From contig JAFQTT010000003.1 of assembly GCA_017408885.1 (NCBI GenBank), forward strand, positions 124,001 through 188,000: 64,000 nt of DNA. The letters run 5' to 3'. The notes below the pieces were generated by a model. That model was not told where the DNA came from and searched no databases. It was given only the letters and a program-made list of their open reading frames with translations. The stretch is from Methanocorpusculum sp. (GTDB lineage: Archaea > Halobacteriota > Methanomicrobia > Methanomicrobiales > Methanocorpusculaceae). The translations under genes and the position numbers were made by a program. Positions 43,593-52,390 of the stretch are shown one piece after another (positions within the stretch are counted from its first letter, which is position 1; every line of letters begins with the position of its first letter).

Positions 43593-44945
43593 TTACTCCG
43601 AAAGTTCCAAAATCAAAGCGGACAGGAATCTCTCCGTCTCTTCCAGAGACTGAACCGACATCCGCTCGTGTACTGTGTGGCATCCTTCAATTGTCGGACC
43701 AAGCGAGATAATCTGCATCGCAGGATACTTTTCCTGAATCATTCCGCACTCAACACCTCCATGTGTTGTTTCAATCTCCGGCTTTCTGCCAAACAGCCGC
43801 TCATACACTTCTTCCGCACGAAGAACCAGAGGCGAGTTTACCTCCAAGAGCCATCCGGAAAAACTGCTGTGAGTAAATACATCAGCTCCTGCTTCACGGA
43901 AAACAAAAGCAATCTCGGCAGACAACGCATCGCGGCTCACATTCACTGCACTGCGCTGCAAAGTGATGATGCGAAAACCCTCCGGTTCGTCTGCAACTGC
44001 CGCGAGATTTGATGAAGTGATAACGCCGCGGAAATCAGCTTCAACCACACCGTTTCTGCATTCATGCAATGCGTGCACGAAAAATCCGTCATATGCAACA
44101 GACGGCTCCTCTGTTTTTTCAAGCGTCATGCTGATTTCAGAATCAGTCTTTTCATACCGCTCTTTTACCTCATCCGCGTAAGCGGCAAAGATTGATTCGA
44201 CATCATCAGCCTCGGTTGAGAATGTAACCTCTGCCTCTTTTGGAATAACATTGCATTTCGTTCCGGAAGAGAAAGCAGACACCTGCTCTGCGTTTACTCT
44301 TGTCATAAAATCTGCCGCAAGTTTTACAGCATTCGCTCTTCCAAGACCTATGTCAATTCCGGAATGCCCGCTGAGAAGTCCGCCGATTTTAAGAGTATAC
44401 CACTCGCCTTTTGGAAGTGTTCTGATTTTCGGGAACACTGCTTCAGTATTTACCCCTCCCGCACAGCCGATAAGAAGCGAGTTCCCGTCTTCGTGGTCAA
44501 GATTGAGGAGGATCTTTCCTTTCAGAACATCAGATGCGAGTGCTTCAACTCCTGTCATGCCTGCCTCTTCATCCACCGTAAAGAGGCACTCAAGCGGAAT
44601 ATCCGGGAGATTGGTGAGAGCAGAGAGCATCAAAGCAACGCCAGCTCCGTTGTCTGCTCCAAGAGTTGTGCCGTCTGCACAAATCCAGCCGTCTTTGATG
44701 CAGGTTTTGATTCCGCAGGTCTCGAAATCAAACGGCGCAAGCGATTCCGGCACCATATCCATGTGTCCCTGCAAAGTGACCTTGGGTTCACCTCTTCTGA
44801 TTATGATGTTTCCTGCGGCATCTTCGATGCATTCGAGCGAATGCTTTGCAGCAAACTCTTTCAGATATTCGCGGATTTTTTCTTCATGTCCCGACGGACG
44901 CGGGATTTTTGCAATCTCTTCAAAGTATTCCAGTGCAGACGGCAT
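43593..44945 (-). CDS. pepD: Aminoacyl-histidine dipeptidase PepD (M20)
   Basis: The 450-residue metallopeptidase of the M20 family shows zinc-site segments LQGHMDMVPES, GADNGAGVALML, VDEEAGMTG, LLNLDHEDGNS and the C-terminal GGVECGMIQEKYP with GPTIEGCHTVHE. It cleaves small dipeptides such as beta-Ala-His type. I take the ATG at 44945 (MPSALEYFEEIAKIPRPSG), not the first at 44993, because it aligns with the family and lies just past the predicted transcription start (about 44951) of the shared TATA box. Confidence 0.9.
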   Translation of the reverse strand: MPSALEYFEEIAKIPRPSGHEEKIREYLKEFAAKHSLECIEDAAGNIIIRRGEPKVTLQGHMDMVPESLAPFDFETCGIKTCIKDGWICADGTTLGADNGAGVALMLSALTNLPDIPLECLFTVDEEAGMTGVEALASDVLKGKILLNLDHEDGNSLLIGCAGGVNTEAVFPKIRTLPKGEWYTLKIGGLLSGHSGIDIGLGRANAVKLAADFMTRVNAEQVSAFSSGTKCNVIPKEAEVTFSTEADDVESIFAAYADEVKERYEKTDSEISMTLEKTEEPSVAYDGFFVHALHECRNGVVEADFRGVITSSNLAAVADEPEGFRIITLQRSAVNVSRDALSAEIAFVFREAGADVFTHSSFSGWLLEVNSPLVLRAEEVYERLFGRKPEIETTHGGVECGMIQEKYPAMQIISLGPTIEGCHTVHERMSVQSLEETERFLSALILELSE

Positions 44946-44972
44946 GCCTGCATTTATGTTTTGAGGAACTTG

Positions 44973-44980
44973 TTTATTAA
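44973..44980. promoter_or_regulatory. Shared bidirectional TATA box
   Basis: TTTATTAA reads nearly alike on both strands. Plus-strand initiation falls near 45002 (ATG 45003), minus-strand initiation near 44951 (ATG 44945). One element may thus serve two near-leaderless divergent genes, pepD and the flavoprotein. Confidence 0.5.
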
Positions 44981-45002
44981 GAATGCTGTACAATACTATT
45001 TC

Positions 45003-45566
45003 ATGAAAGTATTAGGTCTTGTCTCATCCCCAAGAAAAGGCGGAAACGGTCAGACGCTTGTTGAAAATGTCTTAGCAGGCGCTGCAGAGAACGGTGCAGA
45101 AACCGAACTTATCCGTCTTACAGATGTGGAGCTCAAGCCGTGCCTTGACTGCGGATTCTGCAAGAAGGAAGGAAACACCACCTGTGTGCAGAAAGACGCC
45201 ATGGCAGACATATATGCAAAGCTCGCAGAAGCCGATGCAGTTATTTTCGGCATGCCGATTTACTTCGGACGCCCGAATGCACCATTCCTTGGATTCATTG
45301 ACCGTATGTATGCAATGGCAAATCCGGACTTCTCCCCGCGTCTTCCAAAGGACAAGAAGTTTGCAACCGTTATCACCCTTGGCGGCGGCGGACTTGACGT
45401 TGTCGAGGCAAACCATGCAACTTTAGCCGGAATCTTCGGCGGTATGTTCGGCTGGACTGACTGCGGCTTCCTCTGGAAGAACATGATGCACGACAGAAAG
45501 GCAGTTGCCGGAAATCCGGAGGCAATTGCTGAGGCAAAGGCATTCGGTCAGAAACTGACTGAATAA
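45003..45566 (+). CDS. Iron-sulfur flavoprotein (NADPH-dependent FMN reductase family)
   Basis: The 187-residue protein has the flavodoxin-like start VLGLVSSPRKGGNGQTLVE, then CLDCGFCKKEGNTTC, a close Cys motif (CxxCxxCx6C) of the archaeal ISF family, and GMPIYFGRPNAPFLGFIDR. ISF proteins hold FMN plus a [4Fe-4S] cluster and are linked to oxygen or peroxide defence in methanogens. I choose the ATG at 45003, not the much longer upstream frame, which runs antisense to pepD. Confidence 0.87.
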   Translation: MKVLGLVSSPRKGGNGQTLVENVLAGAAENGAETELIRLTDVELKPCLDCGFCKKEGNTTCVQKDAMADIYAKLAEADAVIFGMPIYFGRPNAPFLGFIDRMYAMANPDFSPRLPKDKKFATVITLGGGGLDVVEANHATLAGIFGGMFGWTDCGFLWKNMMHDRKAVAGNPEAIAEAKAFGQKLTE

Positions 45567-45603
45567 CCCCACTCATTTTTAGGTCTCAACACCAAACGTG
45601 AGG

Positions 45604-45613
45604 CATATATACA
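45604..45613 (+). promoter_or_regulatory. TATA box of the MFS gene
   Basis: CATATATACA is centred about 26 bases before the ATG at 45635, so the MFS transcript should be leaderless. Confidence 0.65.
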
Positions 45614-45634
45614 TCTTAGGACCACTATCATAGT

Positions 45635-47215
45635 ATGAGTGAACTGCGTTTATCGCCGCGGCAGTACATTATTGCAATCACCGTGGCTATCGCCTGTTTC
45701 CTTCCGCCGTTTATTGGGGAAGCAACAAATATCGCTCTTCCAAATATGCTGACCGGTCTTGGTCTCTCGCTTGGACCTGACTACTGGTCGCTCTATGGAT
45801 GGGTTTTAACCGTTTATCTTCTGACATCGACGATTTTCTTAATCCCTGCGGCACGCTTAGCGGATAAGTTCAGCAAGAAGCTGTTCTTCTGCATTGGTGT
45901 TCTCCTGCTCGGTTTCGGCTCTCTTGGAATCGGTTTCTCGACAAACGGCGAGATGGTTTTAATCATGAGAGCAATTGAAGGAATCGGAAATGCCCTGATG
46001 TTTGGAACAGCCGTTGCCCTGGTGGCATCAGCAGTCAAAGTCGAGCTTCGCGGAACAGCGATTGGTGTCGCCATGACCGGCGTTTTCATGGGACAGCTTG
46101 CAGGTCCGCTGCTGGCAGGAGCGCTCACTGATGCTGTCGGATGGCAGGCAGTGTATATTATTCTCTGCCCGATTGCCCTGATTTCCTTTATCTTAGCTCT
46201 TCCGTTCATTCCGAAGGATGAGCCGACCGACAAAGGAAAGTATGACTGGCTTGGGGCAATTTTATTCATTGTTGGAATGGCGCTTGCTCTCTACGGATTC
46301 TCCAAGCAGCCGAACACCGACGCGCTGTTCATCCTGATTGCAGGAATTGTCCTTCTCGGCGTTTTCCTCTTCTACGAGACGAAGAACAAGAATCCGTTAA
46401 TTCCGGTAAATCTGATTCTCCACAACCGGGCATTTACGTTTAACAACGGAGCAAACCTGCTCTACTATGTGGCAATCTATTCAATGGGATCTCTGGTATC
46501 TCTCTACATGACGAATGTCTGGGGAATCACCGACGCTCTGCCGAGGGCAATTATTGTAACGACGCAGGGACTGATTCTGGTACTCTTCACGATTGTTGCC
46601 GGAAAGTTCTATGACCACCTTCTGCCAAAACCGCTGATGGCAGTAGGAGCAGTGCTGACGGTTGTCGGAGCGGCAGGATGCTTCCTTGTAGGTTTTGCAT
46701 CTACAGATCCGCTGTGGCTTGCAGCCGCTGTTATCTTTACAAGTATTGCGGCATTCGGTGTCGGTTCACTGATTCTGACAATCGTTGACCGCGTGATGAA
46801 GAATGCTCCGCCGAAGATTGCAACAACAACCGGTCTGGTGATTATCACGCTCGGCATGATTGTGCTTCTGACCTGCGGAGAAAATGTGGCTGTCTGGAGT
46901 ATGATTGCGGTTCAAGCACTGTTCGGTCTTGGTATTGCTATCTTTGTGACACCAAACAGCACAGCAATTATGAACTCGGTAACTGCCGCTGAGTACGGTA
47001 TGGCATCAGGTACACTTTCCACAACCCGTATGCTTGGAATGGCCATCTCAATTGGAATCGTGAACATCTTAAAGAATGTCTTCCTTTCAGGAGATGCCGC
47101 AGGATACTCATCTGCATTCCTTCAGATGTTAGACGGTGTTGTTATCGCATCAATTGTCGTGCTTGTTGTCGCGATTATTCTCTCATGGACTGCCGGAAAC
47201 GGCAAGTCCGCATAA
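45635..47215 (+). CDS. MFS drug-exporter-like transporter, DHA2 (EmrB/QacA) type
   Basis: The 526-residue protein has about 14 membrane segments, as in DHA2 exporters. Signs: FIGEATNIALPNMLTGLG at the N-terminus, YLLTSTIFLIPAARLADKFSKK (motif A region), and GVFMGQLAGPLLAGALTDAVGWQAVYI (motif C). The second half repeats the pattern. Substrate unknown; multidrug or small-molecule efflux in exchange for protons is the family role. A leaderless promoter lies just upstream. Confidence 0.85.
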   Translation: MSELRLSPRQYIIAITVAIACFLPPFIGEATNIALPNMLTGLGLSLGPDYWSLYGWVLTVYLLTSTIFLIPAARLADKFSKKLFFCIGVLLLGFGSLGIGFSTNGEMVLIMRAIEGIGNALMFGTAVALVASAVKVELRGTAIGVAMTGVFMGQLAGPLLAGALTDAVGWQAVYIILCPIALISFILALPFIPKDEPTDKGKYDWLGAILFIVGMALALYGFSKQPNTDALFILIAGIVLLGVFLFYETKNKNPLIPVNLILHNRAFTFNNGANLLYYVAIYSMGSLVSLYMTNVWGITDALPRAIIVTTQGLILVLFTIVAGKFYDHLLPKPLMAVGAVLTVVGAAGCFLVGFASTDPLWLAAAVIFTSIAAFGVGSLILTIVDRVMKNAPPKIATTTGLVIITLGMIVLLTCGENVAVWSMIAVQALFGLGIAIFVTPNSTAIMNSVTAAEYGMASGTLSTTRMLGMAISIGIVNILKNVFLSGDAAGYSSAFLQMLDGVVIASIVVLVVAIILSWTAGNGKSA

Positions 47216-47266
47216 TTTTTCTATTTTTTGAATACAAGTTTGACGTAAAAAAAGTAAATAGAAGTA

Positions 47267-47519
47267 TTACTCGCTATCTTTCACAAAACATCCGGCAATC
47301 GCCAAAACTACACCTAAGGCAGTTCCGCACTTGGGACATTAATTCTGGCAAATGAGATTGCAAAAAAGATACTACTAATGTAGTAAGAGGAATCAGAGCA
47401 TACAGGAATATCAAAACATAGACAATCGCATCAGATGGACTCATGAAAATCCAGAATACCAGATGCGAGATAATCCAGACAGCCAGATATACAGCAGTTA
47501 GAATATTTTGTTTCTTCAT
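47267..47519 (-). pseudogene. Small membrane protein gene broken by a one-base frameshift
   Basis: The open frame 47274-47519 gives 81 residues with two membrane segments (ILTAVYLAVWIISHLVFWIF and VYVLIFLYALIPLTTLVVSF) but ends in an unlikely charged tail. A different frame takes over near 47338 and reads CPKCGTALGVVLAIAGCF then VKDSE and a stop at 47267-47269. A zinc knuckle plus hydrophobic end is a sensible C-terminus. So one base has been gained or lost near 47338, either a real mutation or a sequence error. Function unknown. Confidence 0.5.
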
Positions 47520-47647
47520 ACAATCCCCAAAATTACCTGTTTTTGTTATATGTCATGCTGAGTTATGATGTTTCATTTGGATAAATAACAGGAGATAAGT
47601 GAGGCAAATCCTCATATCCTCTGACTGCCTATTATCTAATAACAGCA

Positions 47648-47977
47648 ATGTCTGAATATGTGAGCATCAAAAACGAAGTCGTCAAAAAACTGGAAGAACA
47701 TCTTCCAGAGATACGCGAGCGTTTCGGAATTGAGATGCTTGGAGTATTCGGTTCTGTGTCTCGCGGTGAAGACAAACCTGATTCAGACATTGATATTCTC
47801 TACCGGTTCAAAGCTGGAATCAAAACATATCATGCAATGCTTGAACTGGCTGACTATCTCGAAGAACTCTTCGGACGTCCCGTTGATTTAACTGCCGCAG
47901 ACTGGATAAGCCCTATGCTCAAATCACATATTGATGCAGATGTTATCTTCTGCGGGGCGGAAAAGGGGGCAGCATGA
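47648..47977 (+). CDS. MNT-domain nucleotidyltransferase antitoxin, copy 2
   Basis: The 109-residue protein shows VFGSVSRGEDKPDSDIDILY and matches copy 1 (35286-35615) in length, order and sequence (RFGIE, LEELFGR, ISP). Its end overlaps the HEPT gene by four bases. The pair is a second MNT/HEPT module in the window. Confidence 0.87.
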   Translation: MSEYVSIKNEVVKKLEEHLPEIRERFGIEMLGVFGSVSRGEDKPDSDIDILYRFKAGIKTYHAMLELADYLEELFGRPVDLTAADWISPMLKSHIDADVIFCGAEKGAA

Positions 47978-48297
47978 AATCAGATGAAATCTTTCTCGAA
48001 CACATTCGAAATGAGGTTGAATTCATCTTAGAAAACACAGACGGGCTTTCATATCAGGAGTTCTTAGGAAATCTTGTATTGAAGAAAGCAGTTGTTCAGT
48101 CATTTAGTGTAATTGGAGAAGCGGCAAACCAGATTTCAGAAGATTTTCAAAAACAGCATCCTGAATTTGACTGGAAAGGCATGACAGGATTTAGAAACCG
48201 CCTGATTCACAAATATTTCGACATCAACTTCAGTCAGGTCTGGGAAATTATCGAAGAAGATATCCCAAAACTCTACGAACTTCTTTTAAAATTTTAA
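47974..48297 (+). CDS. HEPT-domain toxin, copy 2
   Basis: The 107-residue helical protein has the motif GFRNRLIHKYFD (R-x4-H-x-Y). It corresponds to the HEPT toxin of copy 1 but has diverged outside the motif. It ends just before the convergent porD. Confidence 0.86.
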   Translation: MKSDEIFLEHIRNEVEFILENTDGLSYQEFLGNLVLKKAVVQSFSVIGEAANQISEDFQKQHPEFDWKGMTGFRNRLIHKYFDINFSQVWEIIEEDIPKLYELLLKF

Positions 48298-48315
48298 AAA
48301 GAGAAGGGAAGAGCC

Positions 48316-48564
48316 TTAGTGCTCTTCTCTGACCATCTCGATACACTTCTTCGGACACTCGTTGGAGCAGATACCGCATCCCTTGCAGTACACTAAATCA
48401 ATCTCCATAGTATCCTGATCAATGACTGCGTCCGGGCAGTACATTGCACAGATTCCGCAGCGGTTGCATGCCTCGCGGTTTACAACCGGGCGGAAGGTTC
48501 TCCAGGAGCCGGTTAAACCCATAGCCGCCTCTTTTGGAGTGCTGATAGTAATCTTCGGCATCAT
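48316..48564 (-). CDS. porD: Pyruvate:ferredoxin oxidoreductase, delta (ferredoxin-like) subunit
   Basis: The 82-residue protein has two [4Fe-4S] motifs, CNRCGICAMYCPDA and CKGCGICSNECPKKC. It passes electrons between the catalytic core and ferredoxin. Its start overlaps the gamma gene by four bases. It is the last gene of por, ordered beta-alpha-gamma-delta rather than the gamma-delta-alpha-beta common elsewhere. Confidence 0.92.
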   Translation of the reverse strand: MMPKITISTPKEAAMGLTGSWRTFRPVVNREACNRCGICAMYCPDAVIDQDTMEIDLVYCKGCGICSNECPKKCIEMVREEH

Positions 48565-49091
48565 GCGGTGACCTCCTCGAATGCTTTCTCTGCAACCTCA
48601 ATGTTTCTGACATCGGCAAAGGTTTCCTCGATTGCCTTCTTTCCGGACTCGTGGGTAAAGAGACCAAGCTTTGCAAGTGCGCCGATAACCGGGGTGTTTA
48701 AGATCGGGCTTCCTGCGACAACGAGGTTCTTGGAAAGAGCGATTCCGGTTAAGTCTGCCTTGTACACTTTGTACTGCGGCGGGAACTCGATGTCTTCGTG
48801 AGTGTTGATGAAGATAGAACCTCCTTCCTTTAAGCCATGCAGCACATCAACCGTCTCCATGACAGTCGGATCGAGCACGATAATCATATCCGGCTTCTGA
48901 ATCTGGGAATAGATTCTAACCGGAGCATCATCGATTCTGACAAAGGAAACGATTGGTGCTCCGCGTCTCTCTGCTCCGTAGAACGGGCAGGCGGTTGCGA
49001 ATTTTCCGTCCTTGACAGCAGCTGATGCCATCATACGGGCAGCAGTAACTCCTCCCTGACCGCCTCTTGAGTGAATGCGAATCTCGTACAT
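48561..49091 (-). CDS. porG: Pyruvate:ferredoxin oxidoreductase, gamma subunit
   Basis: The 176-residue subunit begins YEIRIHSRGGQGGVTAARM, the family signature (GRGGQG-like), with ATACPFYGAERRGAPIVSF. It binds part of coenzyme A. It touches the alpha gene by one base and overlaps delta by four. Confidence 0.93.
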   Translation of the reverse strand: MYEIRIHSRGGQGGVTAARMMASAAVKDGKFATACPFYGAERRGAPIVSFVRIDDAPVRIYSQIQKPDMIIVLDPTVMETVDVLHGLKEGGSIFINTHEDIEFPPQYKVYKADLTGIALSKNLVVAGSPILNTPVIGALAKLGLFTHESGKKAIEETFADVRNIEVAEKAFEEVTA

Positions 49092-50218
49092 TACTGCTCC
49101 TCCTCCGGAATACCGAACCAGAACTCGGTTCCAATCTTTCTTGAGCGGACAAACTCAGCCATATCCTCGAAGGTGACTTCCTGACCGCCGAGACCTGCAA
49201 TCACGCGGGCAATCTTTGCTTCCGGATAGCGTGCCTGGATTTCACCGGCGATAACGCCGCCGAATCCAAAGGAGTAGTCGCGGTCAATGACGACCAGCTC
49301 TTTTCCGGCGATGTTTAACTCCGGGAATGGTCTAAGCCAGCGGATGCGCATAACGCCTGCCTTAACTCCCTCTTCGCGTAAGAGGTCGGCTGCGACTTCT
49401 GCTTCCTTACCCATGGTTCCCATAGCGACGATGACAACATCTGCATCCTCGCAGCGGTACTCTTCGACTGGTGCGTAGCTTCTGCCGAAGCGCTTTGCAA
49501 ACTCAGCTTCAGTCTCTGCGATGACTTCGCGTGCGGCACGCATGGACTTTTCCATATCAAATCTGAACTGATAGTGAACGTTTGCCGGACTCATTGCACC
49601 GTATCCGTGCGGGTCGTTGACGTCAATTGCATGCGGCAGGTGGATTGGCGGGATGAAATCTCCCGGCTCAGTCATCTCGAACGGCTGCATGATATGAGAC
49701 AGTAAGAATCCATCCATATTGATCATGACGGGTAGAAGGACTCTGTTGTCTTCTGCGATGCGGAATGCCATTAAGGTTGCATCGTATGCTTCCTGAACAG
49801 TCGAGACGTAAATCTGCAGCCATCCGGTATCTCTCTGGGAAAGGGAGTCGGAATGTTCTGCCCAGATGTTCCATCCCGGAGCAATGGTTCTGTTAACCTG
49901 GCCCATAACGATTGGCAGTCTTGCACCTGCTGCCCAGTGAAGCATCTCGTGCATGTATAACAGACCGTGAGAACTGGTTGCAGTGAATACACGAACACCG
50001 GTGATTGCAGCACCGATACATGCAGTCATTGCGGAGTGCTCGGACTCAACCGGAATGTATCTTGCGGTCATTTCTCCGCTTTCGACGTAGTCAGCGATTG
50101 CTTCGATAACTTCCGTCTGCGGAGTAATCGGATATGCGGCAACAACAGTCGGCTGAGCCATCTTGACTGCGGCTGCGACTGCTTTGTTTCCGGTAGACAT
50201 TACAAGTTTATCGCTCAT
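49091..50218 (-). CDS. porA: Pyruvate:ferredoxin oxidoreductase, alpha subunit
   Basis: The 375-residue subunit has AYPITPQTEVIEAIADYVESG, the loop SSHGLLYMHEMLHWAAG, and the pyruvate-enzyme stretch RTIAPGWNIWAEHSDSLSQ that fits pyruvate rather than 2-oxoglutarate enzymes. With beta it binds thiamine diphosphate and makes pyruvate from acetyl-CoA, CO2 and reduced ferredoxin. It overlaps beta by four bases. Confidence 0.93.
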   Translation of the reverse strand: MSDKLVMSTGNKAVAAAVKMAQPTVVAAYPITPQTEVIEAIADYVESGEMTARYIPVESEHSAMTACIGAAITGVRVFTATSSHGLLYMHEMLHWAAGARLPIVMGQVNRTIAPGWNIWAEHSDSLSQRDTGWLQIYVSTVQEAYDATLMAFRIAEDNRVLLPVMINMDGFLLSHIMQPFEMTEPGDFIPPIHLPHAIDVNDPHGYGAMSPANVHYQFRFDMEKSMRAAREVIAETEAEFAKRFGRSYAPVEEYRCEDADVVIVAMGTMGKEAEVAADLLREEGVKAGVMRIRWLRPFPELNIAGKELVVIDRDYSFGFGGVIAGEIQARYPEAKIARVIAGLGGQEVTFEDMAEFVRSRKIGTEFWFGIPEEEQ

Positions 50219-51105
50219 GCGGTTTCCTCCTGGATTCTGACTTCAGCGGCAATCTTCTTTAAGTTCTTGTCAACGTTTGCCTGAATCTGAGCTGCGGTCT
50301 CTTCGTCAACCTTCTTGAATCTTCCCTGAGCTTTCAGGTAGTCGATGACCGGCATCGGCTTCTTCATTGCAGCTCTGGACGGTGCGCTGATGGTGAGTTT
50401 ATCGTATTCCTTCTCCCAGAGCACCCAGATACCGCTCTTGACAGCCATCTTTCCGATTTCAACAGTCTTCTCAGACGGAGTTCTCCATCCCGGCGGGCAT
50501 GGTGCTAAGATGTGGATGAACTTCGGGCCTGGAATAGATAATGCCTTCTTGACCTTGTTGTAGATGTCAGCAGGGTAGGAGGCGCAGGCGGTTGCCTGAT
50601 ACGGCAGGTTGTGTGCTTCGATGATTCTGTCGAGATCCTTCTTGACAACACGCTTTCCGTTTGGAGTGGTGGTGGTGATTGCACCAAGCGGGGTTGCTCC
50701 CGAGCGCTGCATTCCGGTGTTTCCGTATGCTTCGTTGTCGTAACAGATATAGAGGAAGTCCTCTCCGCGCTCGAGTGCTCCGGAAAGTGCCTGAATTCCG
50801 ATATCTGCTGTTCCTCCGTCTCCGGCGTAGACGATAACGTTGGTCTTCTGTCCTTTTGCACGAAGTGCTTCGCTCATACCGGATGCACAGGCGGCAGCTG
50901 CGGCAAAGGCGATGTTATATACAGGCACAGTGTGGAGCATGTACGGGTACACACCCTGGATGACACTGTTGCAGCATGCAGGAATTACTAAGACAGTATC
51001 TTTTCCTGCTGCTTTTAAGATATAGCGGAGTGCTAAAAGTGATCCACAGCCTGCACAGGTTGAGGGACACTTTAAGAGCATCTCTTCTTTTGGAATTTCC
51101 GTCAT
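50215..51105 (-). CDS. porB: Pyruvate:ferredoxin oxidoreductase, beta subunit
   Basis: The 296-residue subunit carries CPSTCAGCGSLLALRY (cluster cysteines), the thiamine-diphosphate motif GDGGTADIGIQALSGALERG with DNEAYGNTGMQRSG, and HILAPCPPGW. First gene of the por operon. A TATA box on the minus strand at 51130-51137 gives a leader of about three bases. Confidence 0.94.
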   Translation of the reverse strand: MTEIPKEEMLLKCPSTCAGCGSLLALRYILKAAGKDTVLVIPACCNSVIQGVYPYMLHTVPVYNIAFAAAAACASGMSEALRAKGQKTNVIVYAGDGGTADIGIQALSGALERGEDFLYICYDNEAYGNTGMQRSGATPLGAITTTTPNGKRVVKKDLDRIIEAHNLPYQATACASYPADIYNKVKKALSIPGPKFIHILAPCPPGWRTPSEKTVEIGKMAVKSGIWVLWEKEYDKLTISAPSRAAMKKPMPVIDYLKAQGRFKKVDEETAAQIQANVDKNLKKIAAEVRIQEETA

Positions 51106-51129
51106 GAAATCATTATTTATTTGTCACGA

Positions 51130-51137
51130 TTTATAAT
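51130..51137. promoter_or_regulatory. TATA box between porB and birA
   Basis: TTTATAAT, or its complement ATTATAAA, is centred about 26 bases from a porB start near 51108 and a birA start near 51160. It may serve both divergent genes. Confidence 0.5.
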
Positions 51138-51181
51138 GAGGCTTACTCTTTGATTTTTTGTAACACACCATATCAGACCTA

Positions 51182-52006
51182 ATGCTTATTGCTTTACACG
51201 ACCTATTCAGATGTATGTCTTACCCAGCCGAAGAGAGGAAAAATGCTGATATTCTGTCAGCAGATACGATTAAATCCCTGCTTCCGGCTGATTTTTCGGG
51301 AGATGTTTTCGTAAAGGAAGTAACAAAATCCACCAATGCAGATGCCGCATGTATCGCAAAAGAGGCAGCGCATGGAACAGTTGTCATCGCAGACGCGCAG
51401 ACGGCAGGCCGTGGCCGGCTTGGAAAGAGTTTCTTTGCTCCAAGAGGCGGCATCTACATGAGTGTTATCTTAAAGCTCGGACTTGTATTTTCAGATGCAG
51501 TGCTTGTCACAACTGCTGCCTCGGTTGCTGTGTGTAAAGCAGTTGAAGCCATATCAAATCTGCAGCCTAAGATTAAGTGGGTAAATGACATTCTGGTTGA
51601 CGAAAAAAAAGTCTGCGGCATTTCATGTGAGGCAGTATCTTCTGGTGACACGGTTGACTCTGTAATTCTTGGAATCGGAGTGAACTTTTCATCTCAGGAC
51701 TTCCCGGAAGAACTTAGGGAAACCGCAGGTGTTTTATTTACAGAACCTACAGTTTCCCGCAATGAACTCATTGCAGAAATTCTGAAAAATATTTTGTTTG
51801 AGACAGAAGATTTGTTGTCACGTAAGTTCATCAATGAGTACCGCAAACGTTCTGCTGTTCTTGGAAAGCCTATTCGCTATCTGGAAAATAATATCTGGCA
51901 TGATGCAGATGCGGTTGGGATTGATGAAAACGGCGGACTGGTTATTTTAGAAAACGGAAAAGAAAAGATACTTGTCTCAGGTGAAATTACACTTCGGATA
52001 AAATAA
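51182..52006 (+). CDS. birA: Biotin protein ligase
   Basis: The 274-residue protein joins biotin to a carboxyl-carrier protein, here probably pyruvate carboxylase. The core motif is TAGRGRLGKSFFAPRGGIYMS, then KWVNDILVDEKKVCGIS and ILGIGVNF. No N-terminal helix-turn-helix is present, so it is not a repressor type. The start is uncertain: 51182 (used here) or 51215 (MSYPAEE). Divergent from por, next to Ech, it fits the anabolic carbon cluster. Confidence 0.87.
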   Translation: MLIALHDLFRCMSYPAEERKNADILSADTIKSLLPADFSGDVFVKEVTKSTNADAACIAKEAAHGTVVIADAQTAGRGRLGKSFFAPRGGIYMSVILKLGLVFSDAVLVTTAASVAVCKAVEAISNLQPKIKWVNDILVDEKKVCGISCEAVSSGDTVDSVILGIGVNFSSQDFPEELRETAGVLFTEPTVSRNELIAEILKNILFETEDLLSRKFINEYRKRSAVLGKPIRYLENNIWHDADAVGIDENGGLVILENGKEKILVSGEITLRIK

Positions 52007-52016
52007 GTGAAGGAAG

Positions 52017-52385
52017 TTACTCTTCCTTCTTTGGTCTCTCCGGTTTGACGTACGTAATCACATACTCATCAATACCGCGCTCAGATGGAGTTGCCGCGGC
52101 AGAGTAGGTATTTTCCATCGAGAGACACTTGAACTTGCACATCTCAATACATCCGCCGCAGATAACACACTTGAAGCGGTCGATGGTCCAGATTTTGTTT
52201 GCACGGTCAACTGTGATTGCCTGAGACGGACAGCGCTTCATACAGATAGTACATGAAGTACACTTTGACGGGTCAAAGACGATGTGGCCTCTGGTTGCCT
52301 CGAACTTCTTTGCCGGTTCTGCCGGGAATTTTGTGGTGACTGGCTTGTGAGTGAACTGTTTGATGATAGTTTTGAGCATCTTCAT
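52017..52385 (-). CDS. echF: Ech hydrogenase subunit EchF (two [4Fe-4S] clusters)
   Basis: The 122-residue NuoI-like protein has CTSCTICMKRCPSQ and CVICGGCIEMCKFK. It conducts electrons between ferredoxin and the hydrogenase. I choose MKMLKTIIKQ at 52385 over the longest frame start at 52415 because GGAGAGGTG lies just before it and it clears the echE stop. Confidence 0.9.
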   Translation of the reverse strand: MKMLKTIIKQFTHKPVTTKFPAEPAKKFEATRGHIVFDPSKCTSCTICMKRCPSQAITVDRANKIWTIDRFKCVICGGCIEMCKFKCLSMENTYSAAATPSERGIDEYVITYVKPERPKKEE

Positions 52386-52390
52386 CCAAA

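Noticed and set aside
44364-45002. 213-residue N-terminal extension of the iron-sulfur flavoprotein
   Set aside because: It runs antisense through pepD, has no matching domain, and a TATA box and family alignment place the start at 45003.
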